Of a stretch of 24,560 nt of DNA, positions 1-7,301 are shown piece by piece. The stretch is from contig JAFAFP010000002.1 in assembly GCA_023423415.1 (NCBI GenBank), positions 1-24,560 of the forward strand. The letters are read 5' to 3'. The position numbers and the translations under genes are program-made. Below the pieces are notes generated by a model, which saw only the letters and a list, made by a program, of their open reading frames with translations, was not told where the DNA came from and did not search any database. Origin of the DNA: Pseudomonadota bacterium (lineage in GTDB: Bacteria; Pseudomonadota; Alphaproteobacteria; Rhizobiales; Xanthobacteraceae). Numbering within the stretch: the first letter of the stretch is position 1; the number at the start of each line of letters is the position of its first letter.

Positions 1-192
1 CATGTCCAACGTTTGAGCAGCATACATCGTAGATGCCGAAGCGTCCTGATCGAGCCCGGGCTACAGTTTACGCTGTGTTGTCCATGCGTGTTGGAACGGC
101 GCGTTGGCCTGCGTATCGCAAGCAGGGGCCGACGATGCGCGCATATCGGCCAGCAACGGTTCGGCAGGGACTGTAATGAGAAGGAGGATCTG
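1..192. other. Flank outside the left attachment site
   Basis: This stretch lies outside the island if the tRNA-derived repeat at 193-239 is the left boundary. I see no convincing gene: the open frames here are short, overlap one another on both strands, lack a good ribosome binding site and resemble no family I know. It could be chromosomal sequence downstream of the original tRNA or the edge of a second island in the same site. Confidence 0.4.
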
Positions 193-239
193 TTTGGAGC
201 GGGCGATGGGATTCGAACCCACGACCCCAACCTTGGCAA
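193..239 (-). repeat. Left attachment site: duplicated 3' end of tRNA-Gly
   Basis: On the minus strand this reads as the 3' part of a tRNA: the end of the anticodon loop, variable region, T arm with GTTCGAATC, acceptor strand CGCCCGC, discriminator T and encoded CCA (CCA is the complement of 195-197). It matches the 3' half expected of a tRNA-Gly(GCC) up to position 239 and then diverges, so no functional tRNA is encoded here. The first 37 bases match 24524-24560 exactly. The match through 239 is inferred from canonical tRNA-Gly sequence, because the right copy is cut by the window edge. Confidence 0.88.
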
Positions 240-370
240 ATTTAGGGTCAGCCGTCCGTAGGTGTCCAAACCCCGTTTTCGTTAATCTGTAATTAATTGA
301 TAATACACGCACTTTTTGCTAGTGGTGTCCGTGGGCGTCCGGTGCTATCCGCCTGCAACCCACTATTCCT

Positions 371-392
371 GCACCCCAATCTGACCCCAATT
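371..392 (+). repeat. 22-bp direct repeat, left copy (candidate integrase arm site)
   Basis: This sequence is identical to 24439-24460. It consists of two 11-bp near repeats, CACCCCAATCT and GACCCCAATTT (the last base lies just outside the repeat), so the halves are one helical turn apart. The att core itself contains GACCCCAA at about 222-229. The repeat ends one base before the integrase ATG, where a Shine-Dalgarno sequence would normally be, which suggests the integrase could repress its own expression by binding here. Confidence 0.75.
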
Positions 393-393
393 T

Positions 394-1770
394 ATGCCAG
401 CGAACCCGAAAAACCCCAAACTCACTGACATCCGCCTCCGTGCTTTGCTTGACCGCCCGCCGGTCAAGCGGATCGAATTGAAGGACGGCACTGTTGATGG
501 CCTGACTCTGCGTATCGGTCCCCGTGGACGACCTACGTGGTCTTTCCGGTTTCGGATTGTTGGCGAAGGCGGAGTGACGGAGCGGGGCACGAAACTGGTC
601 GGTAGCCGATACCACCGGGTCAGTTTGGGCACGTACCCCGATGTTGGTCTGAAAGAGGCTCGCCGGAAGGCTGCAGCCTATCTGGACGATGCCGCCGCAG
701 GGCGAAATCCTATTCTAGAGTTCGAAGAACAGGCCATTGATAAGCGCGATACCGTTGCCAATCTCGTCGATGATTACATTGCACACGCCAAAACGGCTAT
801 GCGATCTTGGCGCAACGCCAAGTGGAACCTCAACCGGCACATCGTGGTCGCATGGGGCTCCCGCCCCGTAGGCGGTATCACAGAGCGCGATGCCCGGAAC
901 CTGATCGACAAGGTTGCCAAGGGCGAGCCGGACCCGGCGACAGGCATTGCCAAGCCGCGTCCCGGTGCGGCCAGCGAGGCGCGCAAATGGGGCTCCATGC
1001 TTTTCGAATGGGGGCGGTCGAAGGGGCGGGTGAAGGCCAACCCCTTCGCAGAGGTAAAGGCCCCCAAGCTTGGCGAGCGTCGGCGCTACCTCAGCATGGA
1101 AGAGGCACGGGCCGTTTGGGAGGCGGCGGGTGATCTTGGTGAGCCATGGTGCAAAGCAATCCGGCTCCTCATGTTGACCGGCTGCCGAGAGATGGAGATT
1201 TGCGGGGCGCGTCGATCATGGCTGGACCTGAAGGACGCAACACTGCTCATCCCGCCAGAGATATACAAGTCTGGGCGGCATTTCCTCGTCACCCTTCCGG
1301 CCGAAGCGGTTGCCATATTCGAAGGATTACCCCGCTGGAACGGGGGCGATTACCTGCTCTCGACAACGAATGGCGAAAAGCCAATTGCAGGCGTGCCCCG
1401 CAAGATCGTCAACAAGCTGCATGTGGCCGCTGAGGCGATCCTTGGCCGGTCAATGGATCGCTTTGCCCTTCATGACCTCAGGCGGACTGTGAGGACGCAT
1501 CTGGCCCGGCTAGGCGTTGATGACATTGTGGCAGAGATGGTCCTGGGGCACGCGCTGAAGGGGTTGCAGGCGAGCTACAACGTCTATGGATTCGCTGTCG
1601 AAAAGCGGCGGGCTCTCGAATCGTGGGCCGCGGAGTTGACCACTTTGCCGACCGAAGTCGAAGCTGATGCCCCAGCCCTTGATCCTAGTGAAATCGCGGC
1701 GGCAATTGCGGAGGGTCGCCTGTCCACTGAGGCGATGCAGGCCATTGCGGCAGCGATTGCGCGAGGATGA
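394..1770 (+). CDS. int: Tyrosine-type site-specific integrase (P4-like)
   Basis: This 458-residue protein would insert and excise the island at the tRNA gene. The N-terminus (about residues 9-110, LTDIRLRAL to the GTYPDVGLKEAR block) is the DUF4102-type arm-binding domain of P4-like integrases. A core-binding domain follows at about 120-225 and the catalytic domain at about 230-410. The active-site set is visible: R265 (TGCRE), K292 (YKSGR), H360 and R363 (HDLRRT), H386 (LGHAL) and probable nucleophile Y395. A short tail rich in Ala and Glu follows. The ATG at 394 has no Shine-Dalgarno sequence and directly follows the 22-bp repeat, but the protein begins where family members usually begin. 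A HigA-like gene starts 7 bases after the stop. The length is normal and nothing looks broken. Confidence 0.95.
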   Translation: MPANPKNPKLTDIRLRALLDRPPVKRIELKDGTVDGLTLRIGPRGRPTWSFRFRIVGEGGVTERGTKLVGSRYHRVSLGTYPDVGLKEARRKAAAYLDDAAAGRNPILEFEEQAIDKRDTVANLVDDYIAHAKTAMRSWRNAKWNLNRHIVVAWGSRPVGGITERDARNLIDKVAKGEPDPATGIAKPRPGAASEARKWGSMLFEWGRSKGRVKANPFAEVKAPKLGERRRYLSMEEARAVWEAAGDLGEPWCKAIRLLMLTGCREMEICGARRSWLDLKDATLLIPPEIYKSGRHFLVTLPAEAVAIFEGLPRWNGGDYLLSTTNGEKPIAGVPRKIVNKLHVAAEAILGRSMDRFALHDLRRTVRTHLARLGVDDIVAEMVLGHALKGLQASYNVYGFAVEKRRALESWAAELTTLPTEVEADAPALDPSEIAAAIAEGRLSTEAMQAIAAAIARG

Positions 1771-1777
1771 GCGGGCC

Positions 1778-2086
1778 ATGACCATCAAGATTCACCCGAG
1801 CATTTACGAGCACCCCGGAGAGTGGCTGCGCACCGAAATCGTTGAGGCCAACGGCCTGAATGTGACTGACGCCGCCGAGCATCTTGGTGTGACGCGGCCC
1901 ACGATGAGCAACTTGCTGAACGGCAACGCTGGCCTGTCCGCCGATATGGCCATCCGCTTCGAGAAGGCCTTCGGCGTGAAGGCCGACACGCTGATGCGGA
2001 TGCAGGCCGCCTATGACTTGGCGCAGGCGCGCGCGCATGAAAAGAGCATCAAGGTTGTCCGGTTCCGGGCGGCTGATTTGGAATGA
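1778..2086 (+). CDS. higA: HigA/VapI-family HTH antitoxin-like regulator
   Basis: This 102-residue protein has the HigA arrangement: an HPGEWLRTEIVEANGLNVTDAAEHLGV lead-in split around residues 11-37, then a helix-turn-helix ending in TRPTMSNLLNGN and an Ala-rich region with FEKAFGVKADTLMRMQ. Proteins of this family bind operator DNA and normally neutralise a RelE-like HigB toxin encoded just upstream. No HigB-like gene is here; the upstream partner is the integrase, 7 bases away, with GAGGATGAG overlapping the integrase stop as the ribosome binding site. A role as a DNA-binding regulator of the integrase operon is therefore more likely than a toxin-antitoxin function. The start at 1778 is chosen because the longer frame from 1667 would run through the integrase gene. 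Confidence 0.82.
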   Translation: MTIKIHPSIYEHPGEWLRTEIVEANGLNVTDAAEHLGVTRPTMSNLLNGNAGLSADMAIRFEKAFGVKADTLMRMQAAYDLAQARAHEKSIKVVRFRAADLE

Positions 2087-2337
2087 TCGGCCAGGGTCAA
2101 GGCCGTGGTGGCTGCCTTGGCGGGAGATGCGGGGCGAGCTAGCGCGAGCCGTTGGTGATGCGGGTCTGCGATTCGGTACGAAATAGGGCGCCGGGGTTAA
2201 CGCTTCAGGCCCGCGTAACGTTTCCCTTCCGCGCGACTCGTCCACGGGCGTCCACGGCTGTTTCGTCAAGTTTTTTATCTGCGGTTGGGGGCGTTATAGC
2301 CACCCGAACGACCCTGCGTTTTGTTCGCCTCAAAGCG

Positions 2338-2368
2338 AAACTCCATTCGTCTTTCGCAGATGGAGTTT
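2338..2368 (+). terminator. Hairpin with T-run upstream of the replication operon
   Basis: AAACTCCAT at 2338-2346 pairs with ATGGAGTTT at 2360-2368 across a 13-base loop, and T residues follow to 2370. It has the shape of a weak rho-independent terminator on the plus strand and could close the int-higA unit. It lies only 6 bases before the GTG start of the next gene and contains that gene's GGAG ribosome binding site within the 3' arm. It could instead be a translational hairpin or an operator for the HTH protein encoded next. Confidence 0.5.
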
Positions 2369-2374
2369 TTCAGA

Positions 2375-2572
2375 GTGAACATTCCCACACCCCCGGCGGC
2401 CTTCCGCGCCGGTCTGCTTCAGAAGGAGGCGGCTGCCATTCTCGGCATCACGGCCCGCACGCTCCAGAACTGGCGCCTGCGCGGGTTCGGCCCGCAGCCT
2501 TATGAAGATGGCGGTCGGCTGCTTTATGATCGCGCCGCCGTTGAGGCCTTCAAATCGGGAGCAGCCCGATGA
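2375..2572 (+). CDS. Small MerR/AlpA-like HTH protein, excisionase-type
   Basis: This is a 65-residue protein, probably a DNA-binding excisionase or activator. The core LLQKEAAAILGITARTLQNW followed by RLRGFGPQPYEDGGRLLYDRAAVEAFKSGA is the HTH_17 winged-helix pattern found in AlpA, Xis and small replication regulators. The GTG at 2375 is preferred because GGAG at 2362-2365 is well placed. The in-frame ATG at 2360 and TTG at 2321 have no ribosome binding site. Its stop overlaps the next start (ATGA), so it leads an operon through 5600. In satellites and P4-like islands a protein of this type often controls excision and replication genes; that role is inferred here. Confidence 0.8.
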   Translation: MNIPTPPAAFRAGLLQKEAAAILGITARTLQNWRLRGFGPQPYEDGGRLLYDRAAVEAFKSGAAR

Positions 2573-3126
2573 GTTGGCCCGTCCGCAAGAACGCCGCCCC
2601 GGCTCCGGCGGCGCACGTCCGTGAAGCGGTCGCTGCCGCCGAAAAGGAACTCGCCGTCCTGACGGCCGAGCGCGCCGAAATCGAAGCGGTGCTGCCCGAA
2701 TTGACCGAGAACGATCCGATGCAGGCCGCCGAGGGTCACGCCCGGCTCGTCGCGGTCGAGCGCGAATTGCCCATTGTTCGTGAGCGGCTGCGCCTGCTGA
2801 GCGACGGCCTTGCCGCCGCCGAACGCCGCGAACGGGCCGAAACGCTGGAAGCCGATAAACGCAAGTTCGACGCCGCTTCCGCAAAGCTGGCAAGGCGGTT
2901 GGAGGTTGAATGGAACAAGCACGCCAGCGCGCTTGCCGACCTTCTACGTGCCATAGAAGCCAATGACATCGAACGCGACCGTATTGGCCAGGAGGCGCGG
3001 GAACTGGGCGTGCCGGGCGCTGGTGATGGCGCGGAGTTCATCGCGCGCCGCGAGCGGTTACTCGAGGGTGGGAAGTCACTGTCACGCGCCGTGGAACTGG
3101 TTGGTTTGGATGGGAGGACAATATGA
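2569..3126 (+). CDS. Coiled-coil protein of unknown function
   Basis: I do not recognise this 185-residue protein. Residues 15-150 are highly charged and rich in Ala, Glu, Arg and Leu with heptad-like spacing (AAEKELAVLTAERAEIEAVL; AAERRERAETLEADKRKFDA), which predicts long coiled coils with a break near the middle. There is no signal peptide or membrane segment. It overlaps the HTH gene and the next gene by 4 bases each (ATGA at both ends), so translation is probably coupled. Its position between an excisionase-like gene and a helicase gene suggests a helper in replication or regulation of the element; nothing in the sequence proves this. Confidence 0.8.
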   Translation: MSWPVRKNAAPAPAAHVREAVAAAEKELAVLTAERAEIEAVLPELTENDPMQAAEGHARLVAVERELPIVRERLRLLSDGLAAAERRERAETLEADKRKFDAASAKLARRLEVEWNKHASALADLLRAIEANDIERDRIGQEARELGVPGAGDGAEFIARRERLLEGGKSLSRAVELVGLDGRTI

Positions 3127-3362
3127 TCGCCCGCTTCCTCACCATCGCGACCGAGCCAGAAAGTGATGCCGAATGGTTTGCCGACCATCGCCGCCAGTTT
3201 CGTGTCCGGTCGGACGGGCCGGGTTGCATCATCGTTACCCGAGCCGGCAGTGCGCAGCATATCCCGATGCCGATGCACGCCGGTCTGCGTGATGCCGATG
3301 ACGAAACGCTCGGGCACATGTTTCGGGCGTTCCGGCAAGCCGCCGCTGCCAACATTCAATGA
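3123..3362 (+). CDS. Small hypothetical protein (79 aa)
   Basis: I do not recognise the family. The protein (MIARFLTIATEP, then EWFADHRRQFRVR, CIIVTRAGSAQHIPMPMH and an acidic turn LRDADDETLGHMFRAFRQ) looks like a small compact alpha/beta fold with no membrane segment. The ATGA overlap with the coiled-coil gene and the matching codon style support it as real. A strong hairpin begins at its stop codon. Confidence 0.75.
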   Translation: MIARFLTIATEPESDAEWFADHRRQFRVRSDGPGCIIVTRAGSAQHIPMPMHAGLRDADDETLGHMFRAFRQAAAANIQ

Positions 3363-3389
3363 AAAAAGGGCGGCCGTTCCGGGCCGCCC
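3362..3389 (-). terminator. Strong minus-strand terminator inside a plus-strand operon
   Basis: GGGCGGCC at 3368-3375 pairs perfectly with GGCCGCCC at 3382-3389 around a 6-base loop, and six A residues at 3362-3367 precede it. Read on the minus strand this is a classic hairpin followed by TTTTTT. On the plus strand no T-run follows, so the operon should read through. No minus-strand gene ends here, so it may block antisense transcription or act as an RNA structure between 3362 and the gene at 3406. Confidence 0.7.
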
Positions 3390-3405
3390 AGCAAGGATTG
3401 TGCCC

Positions 3406-4257
3406 GTGAATGATACTCCTGAACCGGCCTTGCCGGAAAGCGTTGCGGTGGCCTTGGCCGCCATCGAAATGACCGACGCCAAACCCGAAGAAGTTCCCGA
3501 GCGCCTGTTCGATATGCGGACCGCGTGGTTGGAGGCCGTCGAAGATGGCGAGGATGTGGACGCGTATGCCGTGGCCGATGCCATTCCGCCTCAGCCCCCC
3601 GAGGTCGCCGACGCCATCGACACGTGGCTGGCAGAAGTGCAAGGCGACGTCATCCGCGCCATGCCGATCCTGTTGACGTTCGCCAACGCAAACCCCGTCC
3701 GCGCCCTGTCCGGCATTCGCGTCTTGTCCTTCGAGGCCGGCAAAGAGGGCGATGATTTCGAGGAATGGCGGGCCGAAGCCGAGACTGCGCTTATCCGCGC
3801 CATGCGATTGTCTGACGGTCCAGTTCCCCTTCGGCTCGATCTGCTTATGGATGCCCTTGAGGATGCGTTCTTCGCCGGCCGTCAGGAAGGCGGCATTGAA
3901 GGTGACCCGCCAAGCGCCGAGCCGCATCCGGTTTACGCTGCAAGGATAACAGCCGCTCGCCGCGCCGTGGCCGACCGGCTGGCCGAAGCGGCCGACCTTG
4001 ACGATTTGGTTGACGCAATTCGGGATGATTTCGGCATTCAGCATGGTGATGCTTGGCTCGCTGTGGAGGAGGTTTCTCGCGCGGCCGCTGTCGTGGGCGA
4101 CAAGCACGCAAACCGGCTTCGTCACGCGCAGATCGTGGGCGTGCACACTTGGTTTGCTGATCATGCCGATAGGGCCAAGTCGCGAGGCAAGCTCACTGTC
4201 GGGACCATGGTGATGGCCGAACGGTCGCGCTCTTTCTTAAAGGGGATTGCCACATGA
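3406..4257 (+). CDS. Acidic hypothetical protein upstream of the helicase
   Basis: This 283-residue protein is strongly acidic in its first half (PESVAVALAAIEMTDAKPEE, EDGEDVDAYAVADAIPPQPP) and more basic at the C-terminus (DKHANRLRHAQIVG, ERSRSFLKG). I see no catalytic motif and do not recognise it. The GTG at 3406 is chosen because AGGA at 3394-3397 lies 8 bases before it; a longer open frame extends back to 3163 but overlaps the previous gene and the hairpin. The stop overlaps the ATG of the RepA-like helicase gene (ATGA at 4254), so the two are probably made together and may act together in replication. Confidence 0.78.
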   Translation: MNDTPEPALPESVAVALAAIEMTDAKPEEVPERLFDMRTAWLEAVEDGEDVDAYAVADAIPPQPPEVADAIDTWLAEVQGDVIRAMPILLTFANANPVRALSGIRVLSFEAGKEGDDFEEWRAEAETALIRAMRLSDGPVPLRLDLLMDALEDAFFAGRQEGGIEGDPPSAEPHPVYAARITAARRAVADRLAEAADLDDLVDAIRDDFGIQHGDAWLAVEEVSRAAAVVGDKHANRLRHAQIVGVHTWFADHADRAKSRGKLTVGTMVMAERSRSFLKGIAT

Positions 4258-5600
4258 GCGCGCAACTCATCGAACGCGCCATTGACCGCTATGGGAAATA
4301 CTTGGCTGTCGGGGCGCGCCCCTGCGATGCGGCCTGCTTCGCCGCTGGTGACGCGGTGAGCGACGGCCCGGAGGAAACCTACAGGGAAGTGCTGCGCGCC
4401 GTTCAAGCTTCCGACCCGCGCGCGTTAGACATTCACGCGAAGGGTAGAATGCGGATGGAAATTCCCGTGCCGCCTTGGAAGCCTGTGCCGGGCGGAGCGA
4501 TCAAGCGCGAAGGCAATTTAATCCATCTTCGCATTGATGCGGACACGAAGCCATGGACGGGCGAGGCGGGGGGCGTGCCGGATGTGCTCGAAGCACCCGA
4601 AACGCCGGCCGAACGCCGCACTCGGCTGGAAATGGACACAAAGATCGGCAGGCCATCCGGCATGAACGCCGCCGACCTTATGGCGGCGGAATTCCCCGAC
4701 ATTAAGTGGATCGTGCCGGGATATCTCACCGAGGGCCTAACTCTTCTCGCTGGCGCCCCGAAAATCGGCAAGTCGTGGATGGCACTCGGGCTTGCGCTGG
4801 CGGTTGCGGCTGGCGAGAAGGCATTCGGCGAAATCCAGTGCGAGCCCGGCCCCGTGCTATATCTCGCGCTCGAAGACAATCTGCGCCGCTTACAGAGCCG
4901 ACTCCGATATATGGGAGTGACGATAGGCCCCGCTGGTCTGCACTTCGAAACTTCGTGGCCATCGGTGGACGACGGTTGCGTTAGCCGAATGGAGCAGTGG
5001 CTCGATGAACACGATGACGCCCACCTGATTGTCGTTGACGTTTTCGCCAAGATCAAATCGGCCAAAGGCGGCAATCGCCCCCAGTACGATGTCGATTACA
5101 AAGATGTCACGGCCCTCCAGCGACTGGCCCTGGATCGGGGCATTGCTATCGTGCTGGTGCACCACACGCGGAAAGCAGACGCGGACGGCGATCCCTTCGA
5201 TTTGGTGTCGGGCACGCGCGGGCTGACCGGTTCTGCGGATTCTACGTTCGTTCTGACTCGGGCATCAGGCCAAGGCGGCGCTGCACTTTACGGACGCGGC
5301 CGAGACATCGAGGAAGTTGAGAAGGCCGTCACGTTCGACCCGCAAACCTGCCGGTGGACAATTGCCGGGCCGGTGGTCGAACTTCAGGCTAGCCCGGAGC
5401 GGCAGGAAATCCTTGAGGTGCTTCGACGAGCGACCGAGCCGATGCAGTTAGCCGACATCGCCGAGGCGGTGCAGAAGTCAGCCAAGACAGTTTCCAACAT
5501 GCTGGGCAAGATGGTGGAAAGTGGCAGCGTCCGTAAAGCTGCCACCGGGCAATATGAACTCGCCACGCCTACGGCTCGTCCGTGGTCCCCTATACCCTGA
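4254..5600 (+). CDS. RepA-like hexameric helicase / AAA_25 ATPase
   Basis: This 448-residue protein is the likely replication helicase of the element. Residues 151-330 form a RecA-like ATPase of the RepA/RSF1010 type: a WIVPGYLTEGLTLLAGAPKIGKS block with Walker A GAPKIGKS at 167-174, LYLALED at 202-208, Walker B LIVVDVF at 258-264 and VHHTRK at 302-307. Residues about 380-435 form a winged helix (EILEVLRRATEPMQLADIAE, KTVSNMLGKMVESGSVRKA) that could bind the origin. The N-terminal 145 residues lack a recognisable primase motif. It closes a coupled operon, and its stop codon runs straight into an array of 9-bp inverted units at 5599-5668. Excised satellites and plasmids use such proteins for self-replication. 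Confidence 0.9.
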   Translation: MSAQLIERAIDRYGKYLAVGARPCDAACFAAGDAVSDGPEETYREVLRAVQASDPRALDIHAKGRMRMEIPVPPWKPVPGGAIKREGNLIHLRIDADTKPWTGEAGGVPDVLEAPETPAERRTRLEMDTKIGRPSGMNAADLMAAEFPDIKWIVPGYLTEGLTLLAGAPKIGKSWMALGLALAVAAGEKAFGEIQCEPGPVLYLALEDNLRRLQSRLRYMGVTIGPAGLHFETSWPSVDDGCVSRMEQWLDEHDDAHLIVVDVFAKIKSAKGGNRPQYDVDYKDVTALQRLALDRGIAIVLVHHTRKADADGDPFDLVSGTRGLTGSADSTFVLTRASGQGGAALYGRGRDIEEVEKAVTFDPQTCRWTIAGPVVELQASPERQEILEVLRRATEPMQLADIAEAVQKSAKTVSNMLGKMVESGSVRKAATGQYELATPTARPWSPIP

Positions 5601-5668
5601 TGGAAACGATGGAAGCGATGGAAGACAGGTGTTTTAATCCAACTTCCATCGTTTCCATCAAATCCATC
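5599..5668. repeat. Palindromic array of six 9-bp units (iteron-like)
   Basis: Three abutting plus-strand units GATGGAAAC, GATGGAAGC and GATGGAAGA (5599-5625) are followed, after a 16-base AT-richer spacer, by three abutting units in the opposite orientation (5642-5668: ACTTCCATC, GTTTCCATC, AAATCCATC). Seventeen bases at 5599-5615 form a perfect inverted repeat with 5643-5659. The array begins inside the stop codon of the RepA-like helicase. Iteron arrays next to a replication gene often mark an origin. A long hairpin that ends transcription is the alternative, but no clean T-run follows. Confidence 0.75.
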
Positions 5669-5705
5669 GGTTTTAGCTAAGACAGTAGAAGGCGTGGTGT
5701 GCGGG

Positions 5706-6614
5706 TCAGAATTCCTTCTCGCCATACTTGGCGAAGACGACCCGCCAAAGGTCACCCTCATCATCCAGCTTCTCGGCTGGCGTGCAGAAATCGAACAGCG
5801 GCTCGAGCTGCATAATTTCATTCTGCCCGATAAGGCTCAGGAGGTATCGCCCCTTGTTCTTTCCGGCTATCTGCTTTCGCACCACTGGTCTGGCAAAGGC
5901 GAAGACTGCTTGCGGCATTCGCTCGGTCGCATAAGCGTCACCTAACCTCACCGCGTTGTTCGAGATGAATTCCCATCCAGTCGTTTGATGGGTCGGCACG
6001 CACGTTGCCTCCCCGCCATCTGAAGCATCAGTAGTCGGAGTTAGCTTCCTTGGCTCGCCTGCCGTGTCCCGTGGCGCAACCGCCGTAGTAGGTGATGGCA
6101 CTTGGTCCCGTCCTAAAATCTTCGCTTCCAGATTCGGCGTCCAGTGAGTTATGGCCCAAGCTCCGGCATTTTCCCGCATCCCTGGTAAAAGGTATTCGAT
6201 GAAGACGCGCTCGTAGTTGCTGTCCTGGTCGCGGATGCTTTTGCCCAGGGCTACCAACTCGCTGTATGAAATTTCCCGCGACAGGCGGACCGTGACCGAC
6301 CTTTTGATCCGCCGAATGTTGTGGCCTTCGGTTGTGGAGATTACAGCCGCGTCAGGTGATGCGGCCTGCGCCTTTGCGGCGGCAGCGACGTGTGCGGCCT
6401 TCTCTTCGGCCGTTGGCTCGGGCACCGTTATCGCCAGACCGATGAAGGACGCGATAAACAATCCAAGAGATATGGCGGCAATCCGCTTTCGGCTGGGGCG
6501 TTCAGGTCGGCCGAAGCGGTAGATCGAAGGCGCGACAAGACCGATGATACCGCCTACCAAAGATGCCAGTAAAGCCAGCGAAAATAGCGCTGGCACCACG
6601 TCCTGTTCTTGCAT
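5706..6614 (-). CDS. Two-helix membrane protein of unknown function
   Basis: This 302-residue protein has two transmembrane helices at the N-terminus (about residues 6-29, VVPALFSLALLASLVGG, and 44-64, IAAISLGLFIASFIGLAI) joined by a basic Arg/Lys loop. An Ala-rich linker and a soluble domain (about 100-300) with several short strand-like stretches follow. By the positive-inside rule the loop is cytoplasmic and both ends periplasmic. The start is supported by GGGGAGGGG just before the ATG. It is transcribed opposite to the replication operon and convergent with it at the repeat array. I cannot assign a function; superinfection exclusion or an accessory membrane role are possible but unsupported by any motif. 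Confidence 0.8.
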   Translation of the reverse strand: MQEQDVVPALFSLALLASLVGGIIGLVAPSIYRFGRPERPSRKRIAAISLGLFIASFIGLAITVPEPTAEEKAAHVAAAAKAQAASPDAAVISTTEGHNIRRIKRSVTVRLSREISYSELVALGKSIRDQDSNYERVFIEYLLPGMRENAGAWAITHWTPNLEAKILGRDQVPSPTTAVAPRDTAGEPRKLTPTTDASDGGEATCVPTHQTTGWEFISNNAVRLGDAYATERMPQAVFAFARPVVRKQIAGKNKGRYLLSLIGQNEIMQLEPLFDFCTPAEKLDDEGDLWRVVFAKYGEKEF

Positions 6615-6789
6615 TGCCCCTCCCCCTGAATCAATCAGAGGTGGGATAACATGGTGCGGATTCTGGTAGGCGCGACAGATGTGCGCGGGGCTGCATGTCT
6701 AGCGGGATTGATTGGTTAGCCGCGTGCTTACCCTTTAGGTCCGAATCCATTTCTGCGATAGCGCCCCTTCTTTGAAAGAGGCTAATGCG

Positions 6790-6969
6790 ATGGACTGGGA
6801 GGTCGTGGTCGACGGTGTGAAGACACCGATCCGGATAATTGGATCGGGAAAGAAGTGGGAGGCGGTCGGACAGGACGCGGCTGGCGCCACTTTCAAGGTG
6901 ACGGGCTACAGTCGTCAGGGCGTTGCAAGCAAGTGGGCAGAGCACGCCGAGATGCGCGCCAGAACCTAG
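6790..6969 (+). CDS. Very small hypothetical protein (59 aa)
   Basis: The protein begins MDWEVVVDGVKTPIRIIGSG and continues through KKWEAVGQDAAGATFKVTGY to SKWAEHAEMRART. It looks like a small beta-rich domain with a short basic tail, compact enough to be a regulatory or DNA-mimic type protein, but I do not recognise it. The ATG at 6790 has AGAGG 8 bases upstream; the TTG at 6772 is less likely. It reads away from the membrane protein gene, so 6615-6789 (no gene) probably holds divergent promoters, though I cannot point to convincing -35 and -10 boxes. Confidence 0.6.
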   Translation: MDWEVVVDGVKTPIRIIGSGKKWEAVGQDAAGATFKVTGYSRQGVASKWAEHAEMRART

Positions 6970-7126
6970 TATGGGTAGAGGCGCTGAGCACCAGCTTCCC
7001 TATGCCGAACGATACCTCAATGAACCACCCCCGGTCGGATGCACAGGTGGATAGCCAGATCGCAGGCAAGAGCAGTCGGCCTTGGTCGCGCTGCTCTTTC
7101 GTCAGCACGAATTTCCCAATCCTCAT
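6893..7126 (-). CDS. Doubtful small ORF with a good translation start
   Basis: The 77-residue frame starts at an ATG preceded by AAAGGA at a suitable distance, and its first 50 residues (MRIGKFVLTKEQRDQGRLLL, then GWFIEVSFGIGKLVLSAS) look like real protein. The rest reads like non-coding sequence and overlaps the 6790-6969 gene antisense. It may be the 5' part of a gene truncated by rearrangement. If it is discounted, 6970-7301 holds no gene that I can support, and I see no terminator or repeat there. Confidence 0.3.
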   Translation of the reverse strand: MRIGKFVLTKEQRDQGRLLLPAIWLSTCASDRGWFIEVSFGIGKLVLSASTHTRFWRASRRALPTCLQRPDDCSPSP

Positions 7127-7301
7127 GGCGAGTTCCTTTCGCCATGGAATCTACGGTTGCCGACCCACACTAGGCAGCATGATCTGGTGGCGCATCGCTG
7201 GCCAACGCGTGCATATCGAGTTTTGCGCGCCGACGCGGTGACTAGGTCGAAGCGCGGTATCGACCGTGGCAAGTAGTGAACATCGACCGCGTTATGGAAG
7301 C

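Noticed and set aside
193..239. A functional tRNA gene at the left end
   Set aside because: Only the 3' half matches a tRNA; identity stops in the anticodon arm and no 5' half follows.
1778..2086. A complete HigBA toxin-antitoxin module
   Set aside because: No RelE/HigB-like toxin precedes or follows the HigA-like gene; the neighbour is the integrase.
2236..2260. CGTCCACGG repeated twice at about 2238-2257, as a possible regulator site
   Set aside because: Only two short copies in GC-rich sequence, not placed at a visible promoter; chance is a sufficient explanation.
2736..3584. A 282-residue minus-strand open frame over the replication operon
   Set aside because: It crosses three coupled plus-strand genes and the hairpin at 3368, and is Ser/Arg-rich with no domain.
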